This document shows, piece after piece, positions 18,673-27,571 of a DNA stretch of 64,000 nucleotides. The notes below the pieces were generated by a model that saw only the letters and a list, made by a program, of their open reading frames with translations, searched no databases and was not told the origin of the DNA. The stretch is from assembly GCA_042408195.1 (NCBI GenBank), contig JBHOQL010000042.1:26827-90826 (forward strand), written 5' to 3'. Both the position numbers and the translations under genes were made by a program. This DNA is from SpSt-600 sp042408195. GTDB lineage: Bacteria; Chloroflexota; Anaerolineae; SpSt-600. The stretch's first letter is position 1, and every line of letters begins with the position of its first letter.

Positions 18673-19323
18673 ATGCTTTTCCGTGACCGGCGTGAGGCCG
18701 GGAAGCTTTTAGCCCAGAAGCTCATGGACTTGAAGGGCCATCCCGATGCTATAGTGCTGGGAATACCGAGAGGGGGAGTCGTAGTTGCCTACGAAGTGGC
18801 AAAAGCCCTTGAGCTGCCCTTGGATGTCTTCATAGCCCGCAAAATAGGCGCCCCTGGTAACCCTGAATTGGCCATAGGAGCAGTAGCCAGCGATGGCACT
18901 GTAATCTTAGATGAGCTCAGCATCAATTTCATGGGGGTGTCAAAGCAATACATTGAGAAAGAAATAGAACGCCAAAAAGAGGAGATCCGTAAGCGCCTCC
19001 TCACCTACCGAGGTGGTCGCGAAGGATATCCCCTCCAGGGTAAAATCGTTATCTTAGTGGATGATGGAGTAGCTACAGGGGCTACCACCATTGCCTCCCT
19101 CAGGGCGATCAGAGCCTCCAATCCATCCCAGACCATCCTGGCCGTCCCCGTTGCTCCGCCCGATACCGTGGAGAAGCTCCGAAGAGAGGCTGACAGGGTT
19201 ATATGCCTTTATACTCCTTCACCCTTCTGGGCTGTAGGAGCTTTCTACCTGAATTTTGAGCAAACATCGGACGAGGAAGTGCAAACCCTTCTCGCTGAGC
19301 TGGCACCAAGGGAAGAGAAATGA
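18673..19323 (+). CDS. Type I phosphoribosyltransferase-family protein
   Basis: 216-residue PRTase-fold protein. The 13-residue PRPP-binding loop is visible as VILVDDGVATGATT near residues 120-133, and the N-terminal GIPRGGVVVAYEVA segment (residues ~35-48) and ARKIGAPGNPELAIGAVASDG are typical of the stand-alone 'predicted phosphoribosyltransferase' group (COG1926). The base acted on is unknown. It begins 3 bp after the LOG-like gene and overlaps the VanW gene by 4 bp (ATGA). Confidence 0.85.
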   Translation: MLFRDRREAGKLLAQKLMDLKGHPDAIVLGIPRGGVVVAYEVAKALELPLDVFIARKIGAPGNPELAIGAVASDGTVILDELSINFMGVSKQYIEKEIERQKEEIRKRLLTYRGGREGYPLQGKIVILVDDGVATGATTIASLRAIRASNPSQTILAVPVAPPDTVEKLRREADRVICLYTPSPFWAVGAFYLNFEQTSDEEVQTLLAELAPREEK

Positions 19324-21068
19324 GGATAATAGCTTTGATTTTCTACATTCTCCTGTGCCTGACCATCCTCTTGATTCCTGCCTTCCTATTTTACCAAAAC
19401 GCCTTCATAGGCCGAATCTACCCCGGAGTTAAAGTTCTGGGCCTTGACCTAAGCGGCCTCTCGCCTTCCGAAGCCGAACTTCTGCTGGAAAAAGAATTTT
19501 CCGGTTACCGAGGCTATGACCTGTTCCTCGTCTTCGGAGACAAGAGGTGGGAACTTTCGGCAGGAGAAGCAGGCGCTGTCGTTGATGCTAAGGCTACCTC
19601 CTTATCGGCCTACATGGTTGGAAGGGAGGGGAATCTGCTGGAAAGGCTTAAAGTCCAGACTCTTGCCCTGGTAAGGGGTGTGGACCTTCGCCCTGTGGTG
19701 AAAATTGACCTGAGTAGGACTCTTGCTCTTATCAACAGGATTGCCTCCGAACTCAATCGGCCTTCCAGGGATGGAAATCTGAGGATAGGGCTGGATATCA
19801 CTATCCAGGAAATTACCCCTCAGGATGGCCTTGAGGTGGATGTGGAAGCTACCCTCAGGAAAGTAAAGGAAAAAATAGCTTCAATGGAGCCCGGCGAGGT
19901 GGAAGTGGTGGCAAAGGTGCTTCCAGCTTCGGTGGCTGAAACCTCTTCTGCTCGCTTGAGGGCTGAGGAGATTCTCCGCTCGCCACTGGTGCTGAGGTTT
20001 CAGGGTAATTACTGGGGAATTGACCCAGCTACCCTTGCTTCCTGGCTCAAGTTCCGTCACGTCCCCGCTGGCCCCAACCGAACGAGGTTGGAAGTGGATG
20101 TGGATCTGGAAGCCGTGGAAGCATTTCTCCAAAAGCTTTCGGCCCACATAAACCGGGAGCCAAGGGATGCTCGCTTCGATTTCGACCCTACCACTGGTAG
20201 GCTTGTTCCCCTCATCTACAGCCAAGACGGATATAATCTGAAGGTTAAAGAGGCAGCCGAGGCCATCCGCGAGGCCATCCTTCGGGGTCAAAAAGAGGTG
20301 GAGCTTCCGGTTGAAATCATAAAGCCAGCCGTATCCACAGAAGATGCCCCCAGGCTGGGGATAAGGGAGCTTGTAGCCGTCGGAACTACCAAGTTCAAAG
20401 GTTCATCCCCAGCCAGGGTTCAAAACATAAAATTAGCCTCCTCCCGTTTTCATGGATTAGTAATACCCCCAGGGGAAGTTTTCTCTTTTGGCAAATATCT
20501 TGGGCCAGTGACCGCTGCTGAGGGCTATGAAGAATCCCTTATAATCTGGGGGGAGGCTACTGTTCCTGATGTGGGCGGAGGGATATGCCAGGTTTCCTCT
20601 ACTCTGTTCAGGGCTGCCTTCTGGGGCGGATACGAAATCATTGAAAGGTACCCTCACGCTTTCCGAGTCCGCTGGTACGAACCACCTCTCGGGATGGATG
20701 CCACGATCTACCCACCTTGGGTTGATTTCAAATTCCGCAATGACACACCCTACTACTTGCTAATGGAAAGCGAGTTAGATGAGGAAGAGGGAACCCTCAC
20801 CTTTAAGTTCTACAGCACTCCAACGGGGCGAACAGTGGAAATGGAAGGGCCCTTCACTTCCAACCTCGTTCCTCACGGTCCTCCGGAATACCGTCCTGAC
20901 CCAACCCTTCCGAAAGGTGTGGTGAAACAAGTGGAATGGCCTGTGGACGGAATTGATGTGGAAATAAGGCGCATCGTGAAAGAAGGAGGCAAAGTAATCC
21001 GGAAAGATGTCTTTTTCAGCCGATATAAACCCTGGAGAGCTGTCTTCCTTGTGGGGACGAGAGAATAA
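19320..21068 (+). CDS. VanW-family cell-wall protein with PG-binding-4-like domains
   Basis: 582 residues with one N-terminal membrane helix (residues ~4-25) and the rest outside the cell. After the anchor follow YPGVKVLGLDLSGLSPSEAE-type repeats of the peptidoglycan-binding-4 kind (residues ~35-330), then a VanW domain (~345-490) with SSFRF/FSFGKYLGP, VPDVGGGICQVSSTLF and HAFRVRWYEPPLGMDATIY. A G5-like tail is not clear. Family members are found with vancomycin resistance or sporulation genes, but the biochemical role is not established. ATG 19320 lies in the stop of the preceding gene. Confidence 0.87.
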   Translation: MRIIALIFYILLCLTILLIPAFLFYQNAFIGRIYPGVKVLGLDLSGLSPSEAELLLEKEFSGYRGYDLFLVFGDKRWELSAGEAGAVVDAKATSLSAYMVGREGNLLERLKVQTLALVRGVDLRPVVKIDLSRTLALINRIASELNRPSRDGNLRIGLDITIQEITPQDGLEVDVEATLRKVKEKIASMEPGEVEVVAKVLPASVAETSSARLRAEEILRSPLVLRFQGNYWGIDPATLASWLKFRHVPAGPNRTRLEVDVDLEAVEAFLQKLSAHINREPRDARFDFDPTTGRLVPLIYSQDGYNLKVKEAAEAIREAILRGQKEVELPVEIIKPAVSTEDAPRLGIRELVAVGTTKFKGSSPARVQNIKLASSRFHGLVIPPGEVFSFGKYLGPVTAAEGYEESLIIWGEATVPDVGGGICQVSSTLFRAAFWGGYEIIERYPHAFRVRWYEPPLGMDATIYPPWVDFKFRNDTPYYLLMESELDEEEGTLTFKFYSTPTGRTVEMEGPFTSNLVPHGPPEYRPDPTLPKGVVKQVEWPVDGIDVEIRRIVKEGGKVIRKDVFFSRYKPWRAVFLVGTRE

Positions 21069-21071
21069 CGC

Positions 21072-22598
21072 ATGAAGAAACCACCGCTTATTATACTTGT
21101 AACGCTAATTTTAATCTCCTGCCAGCCAGCACCTCTTTCAGAAATACCCGCAGCGACCATTGCCTTAACTCCCGAAGCGACGACAACCGTAACCAGGCAG
21201 ACTTTTCAGGAGTTCGTTGTCGGATTCACTGGTGAAATTGACCCCGCCTGGCTTTGGCTTCCTCAAGTCTCTGAGCCCTTCTCGCCCTTAGACCTGGCCT
21301 TCGAGGGCCTCCTTACCCTTTCCCCTGAATGGACCCTTAAGCCTAAAATTGCCCGTTTTGAAATCTCCCCCGAGGCGACCGTAGTAACCTTCACCCTGCA
21401 CACAAATGTATTCTGGCATTCCGGGAAGCCTCTCACGGCGTTCGATGCAGCCACCTTTATAGAACTGGCCTTCAGCCCTGGGCACCGCGGACCTCTTAGC
21501 TCAAAATCATCCTTATTACAAAAAATAAAAGTGCACGATGACCGCACCTTTACCGTCGAGCTCAATGAACCCGATTGCTCCTTGATTACAGAGATAGGCT
21601 TGCTAAAATTGACTCATCCCCCCTCGTTTCCTTCTATGCCCCCCGTGGAAGAGCTTTCTGGGACTGGCCTCTTCAGGATAATTCACTGGGGCGAAGACGA
21701 AATCTTGCTGGAAAAATCCAGGGTTTCCGGTGCGGAAACTCTTCCTGTGGAGAGATTGTGCTTCCGGCGGTTCAGCTCTGGCGAGGAAGTTCTTGAAGCC
21801 TTCAGAACCGGTGAGATAAAGGCCTTTATCCTGGAACCAGGAGAGACCATCTTGCCGAAGGACCTCAGGGCCGAAAGGCTTCTCTCTTCCAAGCTTTACT
21901 TTTTAGCTTTCAACCTCAGGGATCAGATTCTGAAAGACTTGAGGGTACGGCAGGCTTTGACCATGGCTGTTCCCAGGGAAGAGTTGCTGAGGGAAGTACT
22001 CAGTGGGGAAGGGCTCATGGCTAGAAGCCCCTTCTTTCCAGGTTATCTTCCAGAAGAACCCCGTTTGCCTCCTTTCAGCCCCGAGAGAGCCCTAGAGTTA
22101 TTAAAAGAAAGCGGTTGGGTTGATGAAAATGGCGACGGGATTTTGGAGAAGGACGGTAAGCCCCTCAGGCTCCGAATCCTGACCAACGGTGAAAACCAAG
22201 TACGGGAAAAAATCGCCTTAATAGTGGCAAGATACTACAGAGCAATCGGAATCGATGCCGAAGTCAACGTAGTGGAATGGGGGAATTTTCTGGAGGCCCT
22301 CTTCGAAGGCTACTTTCAGGTGGCTGTCTTTTCCATATCCCTCGGCCCTGACCCAAATCCCAGCCCTTTCTTTTCCGCTGGAGGAATTTTCAACTTTTCT
22401 GGCTTTAGCGATCAAGAGGCGGAAAGGCTTTTAAAGGAAGGGCTCCGTGCTTCCAGGTGCGACCCCGAGATCCGGCGCAAGGTTTATTCTCAGCTCGCTT
22501 CTCGCTTGGATGAACTCAAACCCTGGGATTTGCTGTTCTTCCCCTACACCCTTGTCGGGCCAGAAGAGCTCTTCAGGGCGATTTATGCAGCTTTTTGA
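21072..22598 (+). CDS. ABC transporter substrate-binding lipoprotein, family 5 (peptide/nickel type)
   Basis: 508 residues. Lipoprotein signal MKKPPLIILVTLILISCQPAP with lipobox Cys17, then an SBP_bac_5 fold: LDLAFEGLLTLSPEWTLKPKIA near the start, FTLHTNVFWHSGKPLTAFDA, LKDLRVRQALTMAVPREEL and GIDAEVNVVEWGNFLEAL. It captures peptides or similar solutes outside the membrane. No permease or ATPase of this class is adjacent, so its partner is elsewhere, or it acts as an orphan sensor. It begins 3 bp after the VanW stop. Its 3' end overlaps the oppositely oriented zinc-ribbon gene by 26 bp. Confidence 0.88.
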   Translation: MKKPPLIILVTLILISCQPAPLSEIPAATIALTPEATTTVTRQTFQEFVVGFTGEIDPAWLWLPQVSEPFSPLDLAFEGLLTLSPEWTLKPKIARFEISPEATVVTFTLHTNVFWHSGKPLTAFDAATFIELAFSPGHRGPLSSKSSLLQKIKVHDDRTFTVELNEPDCSLITEIGLLKLTHPPSFPSMPPVEELSGTGLFRIIHWGEDEILLEKSRVSGAETLPVERLCFRRFSSGEEVLEAFRTGEIKAFILEPGETILPKDLRAERLLSSKLYFLAFNLRDQILKDLRVRQALTMAVPREELLREVLSGEGLMARSPFFPGYLPEEPRLPPFSPERALELLKESGWVDENGDGILEKDGKPLRLRILTNGENQVREKIALIVARYYRAIGIDAEVNVVEWGNFLEALFEGYFQVAVFSISLGPDPNPSPFFSAGGIFNFSGFSDQEAERLLKEGLRASRCDPEIRRKVYSQLASRLDELKPWDLLFFPYTLVGPEELFRAIYAAF

Positions 22599-22851
22599 AA
22601 CAATCGTAGCAATAAACCGGACTTAACCCTTTGGGCCTGAAAGGGACTTTGGTCTCGACACCGCACAGCTCGCAGACTACTTCCGTCCAGCGGCTGTTCA
22701 ACTTTTCCCATTTCCTACGAGATCGACAGGCCGGGCATCTCTTTGGGATGTGCTTTAGGCCTTTTCGGGCATAGTACCTCTGCTCCTCTTTGCTGAAAAG
22801 GAATCGCCCACCACAATCCTGGCAAGTAAGGAAAAGGTCTTCGTAATACAT
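22573..22851 (-). CDS. Small zinc-ribbon protein
   Basis: 92 residues with two four-cysteine zinc knuckles: CQDCGGRF...CPAC (Cys10, Cys13, Cys39, Cys42) and CELCG...CYDC. Proteins of this type ('probable zinc-ribbon, CxxC-x25-CxxC') are small nucleic-acid- or protein-binding factors of unknown role. It is convergent with the substrate-binding lipoprotein gene, and the two tails overlap by 26 bp. The upstream side (22,852 onward) holds an inverted repeat GTAAC-N6-GTTAC that could be its operator. Confidence 0.75.
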   Translation of the reverse strand: MYYEDLFLTCQDCGGRFLFSKEEQRYYARKGLKHIPKRCPACRSRRKWEKLNSRWTEVVCELCGVETKVPFRPKGLSPVYCYDCFKKLHKSP

Positions 22852-23173
22852 CTGTCCCTCTCCGAATCCGGGTTCATAAAAAAGTATAGAAGGTGAATTT
22901 TACAGAAAGGTCAAAACAAGGTAACAATTTGGTTACATTGCCGGGGCCGTTTGAGACTGCAGCTAATTATTTCAGCTTCGGGCCGAATTCTAGCCTCTGC
23001 GGCTTTCCGAAGAGAGGCAGAACCCATAGGGCAAGACAAACTAAACATGGAGCGGGCTTTCAGCCCTCCCCACCTGGCGGTAGGCCAGGAAACTATCCCC
23101 GCGAACGAGTCCAAAGCCAATCGGGCAGGCAAAGGCTTAAGTTCCATGGAACTCTGCTATGGATCTCTTAAAA
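22852..23173. other. Intergenic region with two inverted repeats
   Basis: No convincing gene in the 322 bp before the SCP2 promoter. Two features stand out: GTAAC-AATTTG-GTTAC at 22,921-22,936, and the perfect 14-bp palindrome AGTTCCATGGAACT at 23,140-23,153, which ends 20 bp before the -35 box of the SCP2 gene. Both could be protein-binding sites. Short open frames here lack coding character. Confidence 0.45.
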
Positions 23174-23202
23174 TTGACATTCCCCCAAAGAGCATATAAA
23201 AT
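23174..23202 (+). promoter_or_regulatory. Promoter of the SCP2/alcohol dehydrogenase operon
   Basis: Perfect -35 TTGACA (23,174-23,179), 17-bp spacer, TAAAAT (23,197-23,202). It is followed by TTAGGAGGTTAACC and ATG 23234, which fixes the SCP2 start downstream of the longer in-frame ATG at 23159. Confidence 0.75.
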
Positions 23203-23233
23203 GTTGCTGAACCCACAAATTAGGAGGTTAACC

Positions 23234-23644
23234 ATGGCTTACAGATTCCCCTCTGATGAATGGATAAAGGCCCTCTGCAAAACCCTCAATGAAAGCGAGG
23301 CGTACGCCGAAGCTGCCAAGAACTGGGAAGGTGATTTCTACTTCATTATTGAGCCCGACAGCGAGTTTTCGGAGACTATTTACCTTTACATGGACCTTTG
23401 GCATGGGAAGTGTCGGGAGGCTTTTCTGGTTTCCGACCCATCCGTGAAAGATCCGGAGTTCAGAATTTGGGCCCCTTATGGGACTTGGAAGAAAGTTATT
23501 TTGGGCCAGTTGGACCCCATCCAGGGTCTCGTTACCCGGCAACTCAAACTCAAAGGAGACATGATCAAGATAATGCGCAACGTCAAGGCTGCTAACGAGC
23601 TGGTGAAGTGCTGCGCCAAGGTTGAAACGGAATTCGCAGCCTAA
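23234..23644 (+). CDS. SCP2 sterol-transfer-domain protein
   Basis: 136-residue protein made of a single SCP-2-like domain, a small alpha/beta fold with a hydrophobic tunnel for lipids or acyl-CoA. Seen: MAYRFPSDEWIKALCKTLNESEAY with the first helix, WEGDFYFIIEP strand, a central beta sheet, and KGDMIKIMRNVKAANELVKCCAKV, the conserved C-terminal helix of bacterial SCP2 proteins. It precedes an iron-containing alcohol dehydrogenase by 14 bp in one operon, which suggests delivery of a hydrophobic alcohol or aldehyde to that enzyme (inference). Start chosen from the AGGAGG at 23,222-23,227. Confidence 0.8.
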   Translation: MAYRFPSDEWIKALCKTLNESEAYAEAAKNWEGDFYFIIEPDSEFSETIYLYMDLWHGKCREAFLVSDPSVKDPEFRIWAPYGTWKKVILGQLDPIQGLVTRQLKLKGDMIKIMRNVKAANELVKCCAKVETEFAA

Positions 23645-23658
23645 TCCAGGAGGGCGAG

Positions 23659-24825
23659 ATGTGGTTCTTCCGTTCCCCCCTCATCGTGTACGGAGATGAC
23701 GCCCTTTTCCACCTCTCTCAGCTTCAGGGTCGTAGAGCCCTTATAATCACCGATGAGAACATCCTCCGCTTAGGTTTTGTGCAGAAAATCGAGAAATACC
23801 TCAAAGACGCGGGGTTTGAAATCAGCGTTTTTTCCGAGGTGGAACCGGAGCCTTCGCTGGAGACTGTCCTCAAGGGTAAAGCACTGGCTGAAACCTTGAA
23901 CCCCGACTGGATAATAGGTCTCGGGGGAGGATCATGTTTGGACGCCGCAAAAGCTATCTGGCTCCTTTACGAGAACCCCCACCTTGACCCAAGGGCCATA
24001 AACCCCTTTGAAGATTTGAAACTAAGGGAAAAGGCCAGGATGGTAGCTATCCCCACTACCAGCGGAACAGGAGCCGAAGCCACCTGGGCTGTGGTCTTGA
24101 CTGACAAAGCCGAACAGCGCAAACTTTCCCTTGGTGCCCCTATCAACACCCCTGATATAGCCATAATAGACCCAGACCTTGTGATGGAACTTCCCCCCGG
24201 ATTGACCGCCTCTACAGGCATGGATGCCCTCTGCCACGCAGTGGAAGGATTCACTAGTATATGGCACAACGATTTCGCTGATGGCCTCTGCCTTCAGGCG
24301 ATAAAACTTGTCTTTGAATTTCTACCCCGTGCCTACGAAAGGGGCAGGGAAGACCGGGAAGCTCGCACCAAGATGCATTACGCTGCCACCCTGGCCGGCC
24401 TCGGTTTCATAAACTCTATGGCTGGCCTGGCTCACGCTTTAGGCCACTCTCTTGGAGCCCTCTTCTACATCCATCACGGGCGAGCAGTGGGTCTCTTCTT
24501 GCCTTATACCATTGAATACTGTGCCAATGCTGGTGGGACTCGCTACGGCGAAATCCTCCGTTTCCTCGGCATCCCGTTCACCGATGAGGGGGAGGCCGCT
24601 TCTATCCTCGTCAGGAAAATCCGGGAACTTGCTCGTTCTACCCGTGAACCGTTATCCTTAGCCGAAGCCGGGATCTCCCGAGAAGAGTTCGAGAGGGCTC
24701 TGAGCAAACTCGTGGAAAAGGCTAACATGGATGCGTGCATTAACACCGGTACCCGTATTCCATCAGAACGGGAAACCGAGTTGCTCTTCCGCTATGCCTA
24801 TGATGGCAAAAGCATCGACTTCTGA
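23659..24825 (+). CDS. Iron-containing alcohol dehydrogenase
   Basis: 388-residue NAD(P)-dependent group III alcohol dehydrogenase. The nucleotide-binding GLGGGSCLDAAKAIW lies near residues 92-106 and TTSGTGAEAT near 131-140. Metal ligands are expected in PGLTASTGMDALCHAVEGF (Asp and His), HALGHSLGALF and HHGRAVGLFLPY. Substrate probably a primary alcohol or aldehyde, and the length is normal. RBS GGAGGGCG precedes the ATG. Co-transcribed with the SCP2 gene. Confidence 0.93.
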   Translation: MWFFRSPLIVYGDDALFHLSQLQGRRALIITDENILRLGFVQKIEKYLKDAGFEISVFSEVEPEPSLETVLKGKALAETLNPDWIIGLGGGSCLDAAKAIWLLYENPHLDPRAINPFEDLKLREKARMVAIPTTSGTGAEATWAVVLTDKAEQRKLSLGAPINTPDIAIIDPDLVMELPPGLTASTGMDALCHAVEGFTSIWHNDFADGLCLQAIKLVFEFLPRAYERGREDREARTKMHYAATLAGLGFINSMAGLAHALGHSLGALFYIHHGRAVGLFLPYTIEYCANAGGTRYGEILRFLGIPFTDEGEAASILVRKIRELARSTREPLSLAEAGISREEFERALSKLVEKANMDACINTGTRIPSERETELLFRYAYDGKSIDF

Positions 24826-24838
24826 AGCCGAGGGATAA

Positions 24839-25648
24839 ATGAGTGAGCTGGGTCAAAAGTTAAAGGAAAGACGAGAAGCTCTCGGCCTAACCATTGAAGA
24901 CGTAGCGAGGGAAACACGCATAAAGCCCAGATTCATAGAGGCCCTGGAGAAGGGCGATTATGGCTTGCTGCCGGGAGATATCTTCGCAAAGGGATTTATC
25001 CGCAACTACTCTTCTTTCCTGGGCCTTGATCCCGGGGAGATGCTGAAGCTCTACGCTGAAGAGCGGGGAGGTCCTGCACTGCAAGAAACAACACTCCCCA
25101 GAACCGAAGTTCCTCTGGAAAGACCTCCTGCTCGGCTCTTCGAAAGCCTGACAAGACTTTTGCCCCCGCTTCTTATGATCATCCTCATTGTAGCCCTGGG
25201 ATGGTTCACTTACACTCGTTATTACCCTTCTCTACTGCCTACCCCGACCTCAACTACTCCACCAACCCCTACCCTGACGCCAACGGAAACTCAAGTCCCC
25301 ACGCCCACTTGGACTCCAACCCCTACCTCCACTCCCACTCCTCACCTTCTTACACTCACCCTTGTGGGAATTGAGAGGAGCTGGCTTGAAGTAAAAGTAG
25401 ATGGCAACACAGTGTTCACGGGCTTCCTCAACCCCGAGGAAACTCTAACTTGGAGTGGGATGACCATTTACGTGAAGTGTGGGAATGCTGGTGGGGTAAA
25501 AGCTGTGGTTAACGGTGAGGAGATAGGGGTTCTCGGGGGGCTTGGGGAAGTGCTCAGCTTAGAATGGCGAGCAGGGCATATAAGGCCCTTCATTCTAACC
25601 CCCGCACCTTCACCGACCCCCGAAGTTACCGCAACCCCAGAGGCTTGA
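24839..25648 (+). CDS. rodZ: RodZ-like HTH membrane protein
   Basis: 269 residues: N-terminal XRE-type helix-turn-helix (residues 5-70; LKERREALGLTIEDVARET, then the RodZ hallmark GDYGLLPGDIFAKGFIRNY), one membrane helix (~103-123), a Thr/Pro-rich linker of about 40 residues and a C-terminal DUF4115-like beta domain (LTLVGIERSWLEVKVDG). RodZ couples MreB filaments to the elongation machinery, which fits the mre operon at 41 kb. The Thr/Pro-rich linker is characteristic of Chloroflexota surface proteins. It follows the alcohol dehydrogenase by 13 bp. Confidence 0.85.
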   Translation: MSELGQKLKERREALGLTIEDVARETRIKPRFIEALEKGDYGLLPGDIFAKGFIRNYSSFLGLDPGEMLKLYAEERGGPALQETTLPRTEVPLERPPARLFESLTRLLPPLLMIILIVALGWFTYTRYYPSLLPTPTSTTPPTPTLTPTETQVPTPTWTPTPTSTPTPHLLTLTLVGIERSWLEVKVDGNTVFTGFLNPEETLTWSGMTIYVKCGNAGGVKAVVNGEEIGVLGGLGEVLSLEWRAGHIRPFILTPAPSPTPEVTATPEA

Positions 25649-25652
25649 TAGA

Positions 25653-26801
25653 GTGCGCCGAAGAGAGCAGCTCGAGGAAATTGAAATACTGACGTTGGCT
25701 CCCTATGCAGTGAAGAGCCGTGAGAGTAGGGGCAGGGAATATCCGGAGGAGGAACATCCTTACCGTACTGCCTTTCAGAGGGATAGGGATCGCATAATCC
25801 ACACCACCGCTTTCCGGCGCCTTGAATACAAGACCCAGGTCTTCGTTTACTACGAGGGGGATTACTATCGAACTCGGCTCACTCACACCATAGAGGTAGC
25901 CCAGATCGGGCGAACCCTGGCCAGGGCACTGGGCCTCAATGAGGACCTTGTGGAAGCCATAGCTCTGGCCCATGACTTGGGCCATACTCCCTTTGGACAC
26001 TCCGGGGAGGAGGCTCTCCATGAACTCATGGCTGAGCACGGGGGCTTTGACCACAATCGCCAGAGCCTCCGCATAGTTACCGTGCTGGAGAGGCGTTATC
26101 CCAATTTCCCTGGCTTAAACTTGACCTGGGAAGTAAGAGAGGGACTCGCCAAACATAAGACCGAATACGATAAAGGGGCCGGAGAAGGCTATGACCCTCA
26201 CAAGCTTCCCTCCCTTGAAGCTCAGGTCGTAAACATTGCTGACGAAATTGCATACACTTCCCATGATTTAGACGATGGCCTAAGGGCAGGCATCCTTACC
26301 CCATCTTCTCTGCTGGATTTGGCCATAGGCCGGGAGCTCATAGAGGAACTCAGAATAAACGTCAACTCTTTCGATGATTTAGCCCGCCACCGGCTCATCC
26401 GCAGATTGATCGATTGGAGTGTCTCGGATGTTCTAGAAGAAACCACGAGGCGTCTGGAGAAAGCTTCACCCCAGTCGGTTGAGGACGTTAGAAACTGGGG
26501 GCAGCCCCTAGCAAGTTTCTCTGATCGAATGGCTGGATTGTATCAAGAAATAAAGGCCTATCTTATGGAAAATTTCTACCGCCACTACCGTGTCATGCGG
26601 ATGACAATCAAAGCTAAACGACTCATTGCCGATTTGTTCCATGCCTACATTTCAGAACCCAAGCAACTCCCCGACAGCGTAAGAGTCCGATTGGCAGAGG
26701 AGGAATTGCCTAGAGTTGTCTGCGATTACATCGCCGGAATGACCGATCGCTTCGCTCTCCAAGAGCACAGAAAGCTATTCGACCCCTCTGAGAGAGCTTA
26801 A
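25653..26801 (+). CDS. dgt: Deoxyguanosinetriphosphate triphosphohydrolase-like protein
   Basis: 382-residue HD-domain dNTP triphosphohydrolase, which removes triphosphate from dNTPs and limits the dNTP pool. Seen: YRTAFQRDRDRIIHTTAFRRLEYKTQVF, the typical N-terminal signature; TRLTHTIEVAQIGRTLAR (first His) and AHDLGHTPFGHSGE (HD pair), then NHNRQ-like DHNRQSLRI and ADEIAYTSHDLDD with the last metal Asp. GTG start 4 bp after the rodZ stop region. Convergent with the HD gene, ends overlapping by 4 bp. Confidence 0.92.
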   Translation: MRRREQLEEIEILTLAPYAVKSRESRGREYPEEEHPYRTAFQRDRDRIIHTTAFRRLEYKTQVFVYYEGDYYRTRLTHTIEVAQIGRTLARALGLNEDLVEAIALAHDLGHTPFGHSGEEALHELMAEHGGFDHNRQSLRIVTVLERRYPNFPGLNLTWEVREGLAKHKTEYDKGAGEGYDPHKLPSLEAQVVNIADEIAYTSHDLDDGLRAGILTPSSLLDLAIGRELIEELRINVNSFDDLARHRLIRRLIDWSVSDVLEETTRRLEKASPQSVEDVRNWGQPLASFSDRMAGLYQEIKAYLMENFYRHYRVMRMTIKAKRLIADLFHAYISEPKQLPDSVRVRLAEEELPRVVCDYIAGMTDRFALQEHRKLFDPSERA

Positions 26802-27571
26802 AGCCTGTAGATTCCCATAATTTTCCTTTCAGCTGCCCCCTCTACTCTCGCTATAACCTCTACATAAGGGTAAATAGAAGAATTTCGAAGCTTGCGTTTG
26901 AGAAGCTCATCCACTTGGAAAATGCCGGCCGAGTTGTTCATTATAATTTCTATCTTAACCGGCCTTTCCTCTCCCTTTTCAATGTTCACTGCATCAATCG
27001 CCAGGGCAGAAACCGAATGGATGTTCACTTTGCCAGCCTCAAAGGGTATCCTGGAGCGTCCGCCCGTCATGTCAAGGGCATCGGCTACCTTAACTATACC
27101 CGCTTCAATTGTCAGGCAAGGCATATTCCAGTGGTGAGCGATGACGGCGTGGAGGATTTCTCCAGCCATTATTGTCAGGGCCGGTTCCTGATATATGCCT
27201 TCCAGAAGTTGGCGGGCTTTGGGATACCCCAGAGCCACGCTGAAAAGTTCATGCCCTTCCCGGTGGATGGCCATTCCCACATCGTGGAGGCAGGCGCCCA
27301 AGACGGTTACGATTTCGGCATCCTCCACCGAAAGCCCATGGTTTACCTCAACGCTGGGCTTTATGCCTGCCTCCACAAGGAGTCTTAAAATCTTCAAAGC
27401 TGCATTAGCTACTATGCGGATGTGAACCTCACCATGATCGCTCATCCCCTGGCGATCTATGGCGTTTATGTTAGCGCTCCTCCACCATTGCCGCAGTTCC
27501 TGGTCCTGATTTATCCTCTCAATTATTCTTCTGAGCTTTTCATTATGCTTTATAGGCACATCAAAAACCAT
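26798..27571 (-). CDS. HD-domain phosphohydrolase
   Basis: 257-residue stand-alone HD protein. Metal-binding motifs: SDHGEVHIRIV (His), LGACLHDVGMAIHREGHE (HD plus further His), VIAHHWN and KVADALDMTGGR with the final Asp. This order (H-HD-H-H-D) is typical of HD phosphohydrolases acting on nucleotides or cyclic nucleotides; no sensor or GYP motif is present. Its ATG directly abuts the TAA of the small MscS-type channel upstream, so the two are translated together from the promoter at 28,125-28,153. Confidence 0.85.
   Translation of the reverse strand: MVFDVPIKHNEKLRRIIERINQDQELRQWWRSANINAIDRQGMSDHGEVHIRIVANAALKILRLLVEAGIKPSVEVNHGLSVEDAEIVTVLGACLHDVGMAIHREGHELFSVALGYPKARQLLEGIYQEPALTIMAGEILHAVIAHHWNMPCLTIEAGIVKVADALDMTGGRSRIPFEAGKVNIHSVSALAIDAVNIEKGEERPVKIEIIMNNSAGIFQVDELLKRKLRNSSIYPYVEVIARVEGAAERKIMGIYRL

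Noticed and set aside
22860..23160. Riboswitch or SRP RNA upstream of the SCP2 gene
   Set aside because: No cobalamin, TPP, SAM or SRP core sequence is present, and the promoter lies downstream of this stretch, so it is not in the SCP2 leader.
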